Assembly: GCA_021796055.1 (NCBI GenBank)
Contig: JAJYOS010000524.1
Coordinates: 1-5,135, forward strand
DNA: 5,135 nucleotides
DNA from: Bacteroidota bacterium
Lineage (GTDB): Bacteria > Bacteroidota > Kryptoniia > Kryptoniales > JAKASW01
Direction: 5' to 3'
Part shown: positions 1 to 5,135 of the stretch, one piece after another
Layout: each line of letters begins with the position of its first letter
How positions within the stretch are numbered: position 1 is the first letter of the stretch
The notes under the pieces: model-generated
What the model was told of the DNA's origin: nothing
Databases searched by the model: none
Seen by the model: only the letters and a program-made list of their open reading frames with translations
Made by a program: the position numbers and the translations under genes

Positions 1-1
1 C

Positions 2-955
2 AAGCGGACAGCCGCATGGATTGCGGGACCGATGAGGTCGCCGGAAGGACCTTTCTATGCACATATTGATGCGGATGTGGGACCGCACGACGATGGGAGT
101 TACTGGACGTGGACGGAGAATGAGGCCCGTCAGTTATTGGCAAATGAAGAATTCAGCGCAGCAGCACAATATTTCGATATTCGAAAAAATCCGGGCGACA
201 CGCACGAGCTTCCCGAGCGAAATGTCCTGAGAATTGCCGTTTCGCCTGCGGCGATCGCGGATCAATTACGAAAGACGGAAGAAGATGTCGTCGCACTCAT
301 ATCGTCAGCCAGAGAGAAGCTGCTGAGTGCCCGGAATAATCGGAAGGCTCCGTTCATAGATAAGACCGTGTTTGCAGACAGGAACGGTTTTGCGATCAGT
401 GCGCTTGTTGAATCGTCGCTGGTGCTGAGGGAACGCAGCTATCTCGAGGCAGCCGAGGGCGCCTCTCGGTTCATAATTGACAGGATGATGGATAAGCGCG
501 GCAAAGTGGCACACGCGTTCAGCGGTAAGTCGGTAGTGTACGGTGGTCTCCTCGACGATCAGGTCTACTTCGGGATTTCGCTGCTCGACTTATTCGACGT
601 GAATAGAAACGATGCATACCTCGCTGCAGCTGAAAAGATCGCGGAGGTGCTCATAGACGATTTTGAGGATAAAGACAGGGGCGGTTTCTTTGACAGGCCT
701 GTTGATAGCAAGGGTGAAGGCCTTCTGTCGGCAAAGAAGAAACCGATTGACGACGCCCCGACACCGTCGGGCAATTCCGGCGCTGCCATATTGTTCGATC
801 GTCTTTTTGCCGCTACCGAGAACAGGTTGTATTACGAAAAAGCGGATCGCACGTTGAAGGCATTTGCCGGTGGGGCGGGAGCCTTCGGAATCTTCGTCGC
901 TAATCTGGGAAGAGCCTTCCGTCTCCATCTCGCTCTCGGAATGGCCGTTAAATAG
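2..955 (+). CDS. YyaL/DUF255-family protein, C-terminal part (5' end outside window)
   Basis: The frame is open to the left edge (first full codon at 2), so the ATG at 32 is almost certainly an internal methionine: the SPEGPFYAHIDAD stretch beginning there matches the middle of YyaL/spermatogenesis-associated protein 20 (DUF255) proteins. These have an N-terminal thioredoxin-like domain followed by an (alpha/alpha) glycosidase-like barrel; their biochemical role is poorly defined. Counting from Met at 32, family-like landmarks are DAD at 13-15, YWTWT at 24-28, IDK at 109-111, NGF at 118-120, LLDD at 173-176, GGFF at 217-220 and PTPSGN at 243-248. The thioredoxin part would lie upstream of the window. 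Oddities: the usual WNGL reads RNGF (AGG at 380-382 where TGG would give Trp), and the protein stops soon after the GRAFRLHL segment, where many relatives continue for some tens of residues. No signal peptide or membrane segment is visible in this part. It is convergent with the neighbouring cluster. Family call fairly firm; catalytic activity unknown. Confidence 0.8.
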   Translation, partial: KRTAAWIAGPMRSPEGPFYAHIDADVGPHDDGSYWTWTENEARQLLANEEFSAAAQYFDIRKNPGDTHELPERNVLRIAVSPAAIADQLRKTEEDVVALISSAREKLLSARNNRKAPFIDKTVFADRNGFAISALVESSLVLRERSYLEAAEGASRFIIDRMMDKRGKVAHAFSGKSVVYGGLLDDQVYFGISLLDLFDVNRNDAYLAAAEKIAEVLIDDFEDKDRGGFFDRPVDSKGEGLLSAKKKPIDDAPTPSGNSGAAILFDRLFAATENRLYYEKADRTLKAFAGGAGAFGIFVANLGRAFRLHLALGMAVK

Positions 956-1021
956 CAGCCAGCCGCAGCGGCGCAAGTCTATTACGATTCGGTATTATTG
1001 TTGAAGTAGACGCTGCCCGCC
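956..1021. other. short gap between convergent genes; no clear terminator
   Basis: These 66 bp separate the TAG of the YyaL-type gene from the TAA of the PLP-enzyme gene. I looked for a hairpin plus T-run on both strands and found only weak pairings: a GCCGC/GCGGC pair with a 1-nt loop near 962-972, and a 5-bp GTCTA/TAGAC pair (977-981 with 1007-1011) around a 25-nt loop. Neither is followed by a T tract. Termination here may be Rho-dependent or lie inside the opposing gene; this is inference. Read in frame past the TAG, the plus strand stays open for 17 codons to a second TAG at 1007-1009. Confidence 0.5.
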
Positions 1022-2188
1022 TTATGCCGGGATTTTCGCGAGGGCGTTCTTGAAATCGAGAATCAGGTCGTCGGGATCTTCGAGGCCGACGGAGATTCTG
1101 ACCATCCCTTCCGAGACGCGGGCAGATTTGAGCTCGTCCGGGCTCATCTTAATGTGGCTTGTAAGGACCGGAATGCTCACGAGGGTCTCAACGCCTCCCA
1201 GACTTGTCGCGTTCAACCCGAGCTCGAGGCTGTCGCAAAAAATTTTTGCCGAATTGAGGTCTGGGAGTTCGATGCACAACATCCCTCCGAAACCCATCAT
1301 CTGTTTCCTCGCTATCTTGTAGCTGCGGACCGATGGAATACCCGGATAGTAGACGTTCAGGATTTTCTTTTGGCGGTTGAAATATTCCGCGATTCGCTGG
1401 GCACTCTTGTTCTGCTGTTCGACGCGAACCTTGAGAGTCTTGAGGCTCCTGTCGAGCATGTATGCATCCATCGGGTTGATACAGCCGCCGAAGGCTTTAA
1501 GGCTTTCACGGACGGACTTGAGGAGCTCTTTCGATCCTGCGACCGCGCCGGCCATAATATCGCTGTGCCCGCCGATGTACTTGGTGGCGCTGTGTACCAC
1601 GATGTCCACGCCGAAATCGATGGGGTTCTGGTTAATCGGAGAGGCGAAGGTGTTGTCCATTATTGTAAGGGCACCCGCTTTTCTTGCGGATCTGACGGTC
1701 TTCTCCAGCGAAACGCAGTCTGTAGTCGGGTTTATGGGGGTCTCGAAGTAGTACAGTTTCGCGCCGGGAAACTCCTTGTGTGCCGCGTAAAGTTCGGCTT
1801 CGTCGAGAAAGTGAACGTGGATTCCGAAATTCGGCACCACATCTCTGAGAAACCTGTATGCCATCCCGTAGAGTCTGCGCAGAGCGACGATGGTGTCTCC
1901 TTGTTTGGCGAAGGCCAGGATTGCCGTGGTTATCGCGGCCATCCCGCTGGAGAATAGCACGGCATCCTCGGCCTTTTCGAGCGCCGCAATTTTTTCTTCG
2001 ACATTGCGGACTGTCGGGTTCGAGTACCGGGAATAGATGTAGAATTCTTCCTGGTCGCCGATAAACTTGTCGTAGTCATCGCTCTTTTCTACCGCGAAAG
2101 TGGTGCTTGAATAAATCGGGTAGTTTGCGCCGCGGTAGAGGCTGTCCTTCCTTCCGTGTATTGCTTCGGTAGATTTCTTTCTCGTCAA
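1022..2188 (-). CDS. PLP-dependent Cys/Met metabolism enzyme (cystathionine gamma-synthase/lyase-like)
   Basis: A 388-residue member of the trans-sulfuration (MetB/MetC, fold-type I aminotransferase) family, full length for that family (about 380-400) and cytosolic. Visible active-site elements are the YSRYSNPT phosphate-binding loop at 52-59, SGMAA at 81-85, Tyr107 of LYG (stacks on the PLP ring), Asp178 in MDNTF (binds the pyridine nitrogen), Lys203 in SATKYIGGHSD (Schiff base), and Arg364 in VRISVGLED (substrate carboxylate). Members handle cystathionine, O-acyl-homoserine or methionine, and exact specificity is uncertain. Arg112 after Tyr107 and Glu334 in SLGGVET favour synthase/gamma-lyase, and Met109 replaces the Cys of methionine gamma-lyase. 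But Ile51 sits where E. coli CGS has Asp45 and human CGL has Glu59, which is more like O-acetylhomoserine sulfhydrylases. The start is TTG, overlapping the pdxJ stop as TTGA. There is no ATG or GTG back to the in-frame TGA eight codons upstream. It is the last gene of the cluster. Confidence 0.92.
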   Translation of the reverse strand: MTRKKSTEAIHGRKDSLYRGANYPIYSSTTFAVEKSDDYDKFIGDQEEFYIYSRYSNPTVRNVEEKIAALEKAEDAVLFSSGMAAITTAILAFAKQGDTIVALRRLYGMAYRFLRDVVPNFGIHVHFLDEAELYAAHKEFPGAKLYYFETPINPTTDCVSLEKTVRSARKAGALTIMDNTFASPINQNPIDFGVDIVVHSATKYIGGHSDIMAGAVAGSKELLKSVRESLKAFGGCINPMDAYMLDRSLKTLKVRVEQQNKSAQRIAEYFNRQKKILNVYYPGIPSVRSYKIARKQMMGFGGMLCIELPDLNSAKIFCDSLELGLNATSLGGVETLVSIPVLTSHIKMSPDELKSARVSEGMVRISVGLEDPDDLILDFKNALAKIPA

Positions 2189-2907
2189 TGTTCGGCCTCC
2201 TTGAGGATATCAATCAACTCCTTAACTGCTCTCTCCATTCCGACGAAAAGTGCGTGTGAAATGAGTGCGTGTCCGATGCTGAACTCTTCGATCTCGTCGA
2301 TCTTCGCAACCGCCTTTAGATTCCGGTAGTCCAGTCCATGTCCGGCGTTCACTTTGAGTCCGAGCTTCGCCGCGACCATCGCAGCCTCTTTCAATCGTTC
2401 AAGCTGGTCATCTATTGTGCTGCCTTTGGCATTGGCGTATTCACCGGTGTGCAGCTCGACAAAGTCCGCGCCCGCACTCCGGGCCGCCCTGACTTGTTCT
2501 TTCGCCGGTGCGATGAAGAGGCTGACCAGAATATTCTTTTTGTGAAATCTGGCGGTGACCTCTTTGAAGCGGGCAACCTGGGCAGCAACGTCAAGGCCGC
2601 CTTCGGTTGTCAGCTCCTGTCTCCTTTCGGGGACGAGAGTCACGAGCTCCGGGACGACGTCCAGTGCAATGTTGATTATCTCCTCCGTTGCAGCCATCTC
2701 GAGGTCGAGTTTGGTCTTCAGAGTTTTTCGGAGGATATAAACATCCCTGTCCTGTATATGCCTTCTATCTTCGCGGAGATGAGTCACGATTCCGTCAGCG
2801 CCGGCGGTCTCTGCAATAAACGCGGCGCCTACAGGGTCAGGCTCGCTCTCGCCGCGTGCCTGCCTGAGAGTTGCGACGTGATCGATATTTACGGAAAGCC
2901 TTTTCAT
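2185..2907 (-). CDS. pdxJ: pyridoxine 5'-phosphate synthase PdxJ
   Basis: PdxJ condenses 1-deoxy-D-xylulose 5-phosphate with 3-amino-2-oxopropyl phosphate (aminoacetone phosphate) to give pyridoxine 5'-phosphate, the ring-closing step of the DXP-dependent vitamin B6 pathway; it is a cytosolic TIM-barrel enzyme. The 240-residue length matches the family. Hallmarks are VNIDHVATLRQARG at 6-19 (N7, D9, H10), THLREDRRHIQD at 42-53 (H43, R45), Glu70 in LEMA, the TTEGGLD segment at 100-106, ELHTGEY at 151-157, NAGHGL at 187-192 (H190, the conserved catalytic histidine region) and SIGHALI at 210-216 (phosphate-binding GH). ATG 2907-2905 overlaps the rlmB stop as ATGA. An AAGGA (2920-2916) sits 8 nt upstream within the end of rlmB. 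It overlaps the downstream PLP-enzyme start by 4 nt. The presence of PdxJ implies DXP-dependent rather than PdxS/PdxT B6 synthesis. Identification is secure. Confidence 0.97.
   Translation of the reverse strand: MKRLSVNIDHVATLRQARGESEPDPVGAAFIAETAGADGIVTHLREDRRHIQDRDVYILRKTLKTKLDLEMAATEEIINIALDVVPELVTLVPERRQELTTEGGLDVAAQVARFKEVTARFHKKNILVSLFIAPAKEQVRAARSAGADFVELHTGEYANAKGSTIDDQLERLKEAAMVAAKLGLKVNAGHGLDYRNLKAVAKIDEIEEFSIGHALISHALFVGMERAVKELIDILKEAEH
2196..2202 (-). promoter_or_regulatory. Shine-Dalgarno AAGGAGG for the TTG-started PLP enzyme
   Basis: On the minus strand a full AAGGAGG lies inside the last codons of pdxJ, 7 nt before the TTG at 2188-2186. It is the strongest ribosome-binding site in the window and supports the non-ATG start. 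With the TTGA overlap it suggests that translation is coupled to pdxJ but also primed independently. Confidence 0.8.
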
Positions 2908-3692
2908 CTGGATTTTCCTTTTGATTCGGATTTTGCCTCGGGCACGGAAACGGATCGCTGGCGGGCTATCTCATAGCATATTATCCCCGTTGCCACTGAC
3001 ACGTTCAGTGAGTCGATCGTCCCGAGCTGCGGAATGGAAAACGTCATGTCCGACTTCTCCCTGAGGAGCCTCTTCACGCCGCTCCCTTCGTTGCCGATGA
3101 GTATCGCCACCGGCATTTTAAAATCGAGTTCGCCGATGGAAAGGGGAGACTTCGCAGCGCTTGTCGCGATCCAATATCCTTTTTGTTTCAGGTAAGTGAT
3201 GGTCTGGTGCAAGTTCGTTTCACGTGCGATCTTGACGTGGTACGCTCCGCCTGCGGATGCCTTTATGACCGTCTCGTTGAGCGGGGCTTGTTCTTCTTTC
3301 TGTATGATCACCCCGTCAGCCTGGAAGAAGGCTGCGCTCCTGAGGATGGCCCCGAAATTCTGAGGGTCCTGGATCCGGTCAAGTATCAGGATACATGGAT
3401 ACTTTTTTCCCGAGGCCGATTCGAGTATGGAGTCCATAGTCTCGAAACGGATCTTGCTTACGGTGGCTACCACTCCTTGCGCCGACTCGCCGGGGGAGAG
3501 ATTGGCCGTCAGCTCGGCGAATTGCCTGGAGTCGACGCGGGCCAGGGGAACCCCTTGTCGTTTTGCAAGCGTGTATATTTCGTTCAGACTTCCGCCGTGC
3601 GCGGAATACAGGACATAAATTTTGGAAATGTCTGAGCCGCTTTTCAGGGCCTCCGCGACCGCGTTACGCCCGACGATTCTTTCTTCGGCCAA
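2904..3692 (-). CDS. rlmB: RlmB/TrmH-family (SpoU) rRNA 2'-O-ribose methyltransferase
   Basis: An SPOUT-class, S-adenosylmethionine-dependent RNA 2'-O-methyltransferase of 262 residues. E. coli RlmB methylates G2251 of 23S rRNA; relatives act on other rRNA or tRNA sites, so the exact target is inferred. An N-terminal substrate-binding domain begins with RIVGRNAVAEAL (5-16) and is followed by the knotted SpoU domain. Motif 1 is LDRIQDPQNFGAILRSA at 104-120 (N112, R118), motif 2 is ILIGNEGSGV at 198-207 (E202), and motif 3 is SLNVSVATGI at 228-237, which forms the knot and the AdoMet pocket. The last 16 or so residues (247-262) are a Lys/Ser-rich tail outside the conserved fold. TTG at 3692-3690 is the start: an in-frame TGA lies 11 codons upstream with no ATG or GTG between, and the N-terminus then lines up with the family. 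It overlaps pdxJ by 4 nt (ATGA). Confidence 0.93.
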   Translation of the reverse strand: MAEERIVGRNAVAEALKSGSDISKIYVLYSAHGGSLNEIYTLAKRQGVPLARVDSRQFAELTANLSPGESAQGVVATVSKIRFETMDSILESASGKKYPCILILDRIQDPQNFGAILRSAAFFQADGVIIQKEEQAPLNETVIKASAGGAYHVKIARETNLHQTITYLKQKGYWIATSAAKSPLSIGELDFKMPVAILIGNEGSGVKRLLREKSDMTFSIPQLGTIDSLNVSVATGIICYEIARQRSVSVPEAKSESKGKSR

Positions 3693-3768
3693 ATGAGCTC
3701 CCTTCGAGAGTCTTTCGCTTTTTCAGATGTTCGAAATTAAACGGATGTGAAACTAAAATCCTGTGCGC
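3693..3768 (-). other. only spacer within the minus-strand cluster
   Basis: These 76 bp between the glutaredoxin-like gene and rlmB are the only non-overlapping gap in the cluster apart from 5 nt before lgt. They are richer in A+T than the surroundings and contain the rlmB ribosome-binding site. I see no hairpin with a T-run and no convincing -35/-10 pair. An internal promoter is possible but unsupported, and the gap is short enough for readthrough. Confidence 0.4.
3698..3704 (-). promoter_or_regulatory. Shine-Dalgarno AAGGGAG for rlmB TTG start
   Basis: On the minus strand AAGGGAG precedes the TTG at 3692-3690 with a 5-nt spacer. This is a near-consensus site at acceptable distance and supports the TTG as the true rlmB start. 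Confidence 0.7.
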
Positions 3769-4011
3769 CTACTCGAACTCGGAAAGCTTTCTCAGAAATG
3801 CCTGCTCGTCGAGCTTGAATTCGAAAACCACACGGTCGTTTATGAAGACGACCGGCACTTTGTTCCCGAATCTTTCGAATATGTCCGTATTATCCTCGAG
3901 TGTTATTCTTTCGAGAAAGAACCTCTTCTCTTTCTTCAGTTTCTCCAGTATGGTTTCTGCTTCGTCGCAAAGACGGCAGTTCTCTTTCTTATACAGGAGA
4001 ACCCTGGTCAC
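3769..4011 (-). CDS. small glutaredoxin-like thiol-redox protein
   Basis: An 80-residue single-domain protein with the thioredoxin/glutaredoxin fold pattern of the short glutaredoxin-like (DUF836-type) family. It has a first strand VLLYKKENC, a CRLC (CxxC) redox site at Cys12-Cys15 at the start of helix 1, and the cis-proline strand KVPVVFIND at 51-59 (Pro53). Such proteins are presumed to perform cytosolic thiol-disulfide exchange; substrates are unknown. CRLC differs from the CPYC of classical glutaredoxins. No signal peptide is visible. The start is GTG (4011-4009), which overlaps the lgt stop as GTGA. I see no Shine-Dalgarno sequence in the preceding 20 nt, so initiation may rely on coupling to lgt. 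Beginning at this GTG leaves just enough N-terminus for strand 1, as in relatives. It stops 76 bp before rlmB. Confidence 0.85.
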   Translation of the reverse strand: MTRVLLYKKENCRLCDEAETILEKLKKEKRFFLERITLEDNTDIFERFGNKVPVVFINDRVVFEFKLDEQAFLRKLSEFE

Positions 4012-4856
4012 GTTTTTGCCGAAAGGGCTTTTCTGTTGAAGTATATGAGCCCGCCAATGCCGACGGCGATAAGAACGACGGAGACCAGCTGGGCTTCGCT
4101 AAGTCCGAAAAGAAGGCGGGGATTGAGCCTGATAAATTCCACTAGAAATCTCTCGAGACCGGCGAGAACGAGATAGATCATGAACAATTTACCGTCAGGT
4201 TCTACGCTCTTTCTTATCTTCCACAGAAAGTAAAATATAATCATGCCGGCAATGAACTCGTATATCGGCGTCGGGTGGAGGAGCACGTTGTTCGGCACGA
4301 TGCCCCCGGGGAACTTGTCCTCGATATGCGGGAAATCCCTGAACGCAACGGAGGGCGGTACAATACCGTTCGAGTAGTCGACGCCCCACGGGAGTTTCGT
4401 CGGCATGCCGTAGTCACCGTCTCCGGAGAAGTGGCATCCGAGCCGGGCGACTCCGTAGCCCAGAATGAGCGCAGGGGCGAGCGCATCTGCTACTTTCGAG
4501 AATTTGAATTTCTTTCTGTGGGCGGCGTACAGAATCATGATCGCCGCAAGCACGAATCCGCCGTACCATGTTAGTCCGCCCGGCGAAAAGGTCATTGCTA
4601 TCGGATCGCGGATGAAGTCTCCCCAGTTTTCGATGAGAGAGAGTATCTTGGACCCGGCTATACCGAATACCAGGGCAAGGAAAGTCACCTGATTGGCAAA
4701 ATTTGCGCCAAGCCCTTTTCGCTCGAATTCCTTGACGGCAACATAGTTGGCCACGAGGAATCCGATGCCCATCATCAAGCCGTAGCTGTATACGCTGAGC
4801 GGACCGATTTTGAAAAGGACTGGCATCACTGTCTTACTGAGAAGGTTGCTCAGCAT
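4008..4856 (-). CDS. lgt: prolipoprotein diacylglyceryl transferase Lgt
   Basis: Lgt is an inner-membrane enzyme that moves diacylglycerol from phosphatidylglycerol to the lipobox cysteine of prelipoproteins, the first step of lipoprotein maturation. I use the Met at 4856 (282 residues): an AGGGAG lies 10 nt upstream and the gene then clears the previous stop by 5 nt. The longer start at 4883 (291 residues) has no visible Shine-Dalgarno and would overlap the upstream gene by 22 nt. Numbered from 4856: the IGP..VYSYGLM segment with Tyr25 (like E. coli Tyr26), GGLTWYGG at 93-100, the signature GVARLGCHFSGDGDYG at 135-150 with Arg138 (E. coli Arg143), HPTPIYE at 194-200, and RFLVEFIR at 236-243 (like the Arg239 region). 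About seven hydrophobic segments fit a membrane protein. Tyr98 stands where E. coli has His103. The 3' end overlaps the glutaredoxin-like gene (GTGA). Confidence 0.95.
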   Translation of the reverse strand: MLSNLLSKTVMPVLFKIGPLSVYSYGLMMGIGFLVANYVAVKEFERKGLGANFANQVTFLALVFGIAGSKILSLIENWGDFIRDPIAMTFSPGGLTWYGGFVLAAIMILYAAHRKKFKFSKVADALAPALILGYGVARLGCHFSGDGDYGMPTKLPWGVDYSNGIVPPSVAFRDFPHIEDKFPGGIVPNNVLLHPTPIYEFIAGMIIFYFLWKIRKSVEPDGKLFMIYLVLAGLERFLVEFIRLNPRLLFGLSEAQLVSVVLIAVGIGGLIYFNRKALSAKT

Positions 4857-4861
4857 TGTCG

Positions 4862-5135
4862 TTATTCTCCCTGGAAGCTCCATTCGGAGCGGTCTGTCAT
4901 CACGTCAATGAATTTATCCTGCCTCGGTGAGCTCAGCACTTTCAGGTTTCTCTTTAGGGAAACCTTGAATTGGTTGAGCTGTTTCCCGCGCCTGTCGATG
5001 ACTATCGTATACTCACCGTGCTTGAGATCTTCCATTTCACACCGGCAGAGTGCGGGGCCCGGGCGGGGAAAGTCGGACATTGGAGTCTTCAACCCCAATA
5101 TATTGAAGACAAGTTTCTGTTCTACCCGTTTGCTA
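4862..5135 (-). CDS. C-terminal end of an unrecognised protein (5' end outside window)
   Basis: The frame ending in TAA (4864-4862) is open to the right edge, giving 90 residues in view. Codon choice resembles the neighbouring genes, and its end carries the lgt ribosome-binding site 5 nt from the next start, which supports a real gene in the same operon. The visible part is soluble and charged, with a Pro-rich patch followed by a CxC pair (LCRC; Cys30 and Cys32 counted from the first full codon at 5134), then beta-like strands (GEYTIVIDRRGK, and FKVSLKRNLKVL). It has no membrane segment. Internal candidate starts are TTG at 5098 and ATG at 5080, neither with a convincing Shine-Dalgarno sequence, so a start further upstream is more likely. 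I do not recognise the family and assign no function. Confidence 0.6.
   Translation of the reverse strand, partial: SKRVEQKLVFNILGLKTPMSDFPRPGPALCRCEMEDLKHGEYTIVIDRRGKQLNQFKVSLKRNLKVLSSPRQDKFIDVMTDRSEWSFQGE
4867..4872 (-). promoter_or_regulatory. Shine-Dalgarno AGGGAG deciding the lgt start
   Basis: On the minus strand AGGGAG lies in the last codons of the upstream gene (Gln-Gly-Glu-stop), 10 nt before ATG 4856-4854. The sequence before the alternative ATG at 4883 lacks any purine-rich site, which is why the shorter lgt is preferred. Confidence 0.65.

Noticed and set aside
32..34. ATG at 32 as the start of the first gene
   Set aside because: The frame is open upstream to the edge, there is no ribosome-binding site, and the sequence at this point corresponds to the middle of the family.
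590..976. Minus-strand open frame opposite the YyaL-type gene
   Set aside because: In register with the sense gene, which matches a known family along its whole visible length.
956..1021. Bidirectional terminator between the convergent genes
   Set aside because: Only a 5-bp stem with a 25-nt loop and a palindrome with a 1-nt loop were found, neither with a T-run. Not enough to call.
1154..1957. Long plus-strand open frame (267 codons) opposite the PLP-enzyme gene
   Set aside because: It sits in exact codon register with the sense gene, so its stops would need TTA, CTA or TCA codons in the sense strand, which this gene seldom uses. The protein resembles nothing, while the minus-strand protein has a complete family signature.
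2338..2976. Plus-strand open frame (212 codons) opposite pdxJ and the end of rlmB
   Set aside because: Same codon-register effect. Both sense genes are intact and conserved, and there is no ribosome-binding site or family signature on this strand.
3183..3635. Plus-strand open frame opposite rlmB
   Set aside because: In register with rlmB and explained by rarity of TTA, CTA and TCA codons; no recognisable domain.
3693..3768. Internal promoter or riboswitch before rlmB
   Set aside because: The gap is too short for a known riboswitch and I could not find a convincing -35/-10 pair or a conserved hairpin.
3563..4176. Overlapping plus-strand frames across the glutaredoxin-like gene and the rlmB upstream spacer
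   Set aside because: Composition is arbitrary and Ser/Phe-rich, with no motif, and they run over an intact CxxC protein on the other strand. They are shadows, not small genes.
1..5135. Mobile element, defence island, CRISPR or toxin-antitoxin system
   Set aside because: No transposase, integrase, direct repeat array, terminal inverted repeats or toxin-like small pair is visible. The genes are housekeeping types with uniform codon use.

Overview
The window (5135 bp, roughly half G+C) is a compact stretch of bacterial chromosome. It has one plus-strand gene cut by the left edge and a tightly packed minus-strand cluster that fills the rest and runs off the right edge. Every gene looks intact inside the window. 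I see no mobile element, CRISPR array, tRNA or rRNA. The contents are mostly conserved metabolism and housekeeping, and I found no convincing new defence or mobile system. Nothing here fixes the taxonomy. A Gram-negative type bacterium of the Bacteroidota/Chlorobiota/Ignavibacteria sort is my guess, from the general look of the proteins and the liberal use of TTG/GTG starts; this is weak inference.

Layout: positions 2-955 (+) hold the C-terminal half of a YyaL/DUF255-type protein (N-terminal thioredoxin-like domain plus a helical glycosidase-like barrel). After a 66-bp convergent gap come, on the minus strand and read right to left: the end of an unrecognised gene (5135-4862), lgt (4856-4008), a small glutaredoxin-like protein (4011-3769), an RlmB/TrmH-family rRNA 2'-O-methyltransferase (3692-2904), pdxJ (2907-2185), and a Cys/Met-metabolism PLP enzyme of the cystathionine gamma-synthase/lyase family (2188-1022).

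The minus-strand genes look like one transcription unit. Three junctions are 4-nt stop/start overlaps, each with a different start codon (GTGA, ATGA, TTGA), and lgt starts 5 nt after the preceding stop. Only the glutaredoxin-rlmB junction has a gap (76 bp). The functional threads are envelope lipoprotein maturation (Lgt), thiol redox (glutaredoxin-like), ribosome modification (RlmB-like), and a cofactor/enzyme pair. In that pair PdxJ makes the vitamin B6 precursor, and the gene translationally coupled to it encodes an enzyme that needs pyridoxal phosphate.

Start assignments that differ from the longest frame: lgt is placed at Met 4856 rather than 4883 because only the former has a Shine-Dalgarno sequence. 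Both rlmB and the PLP enzyme begin with TTG, with good Shine-Dalgarno sequences and no ATG or GTG between the TTG and the upstream in-frame stop.
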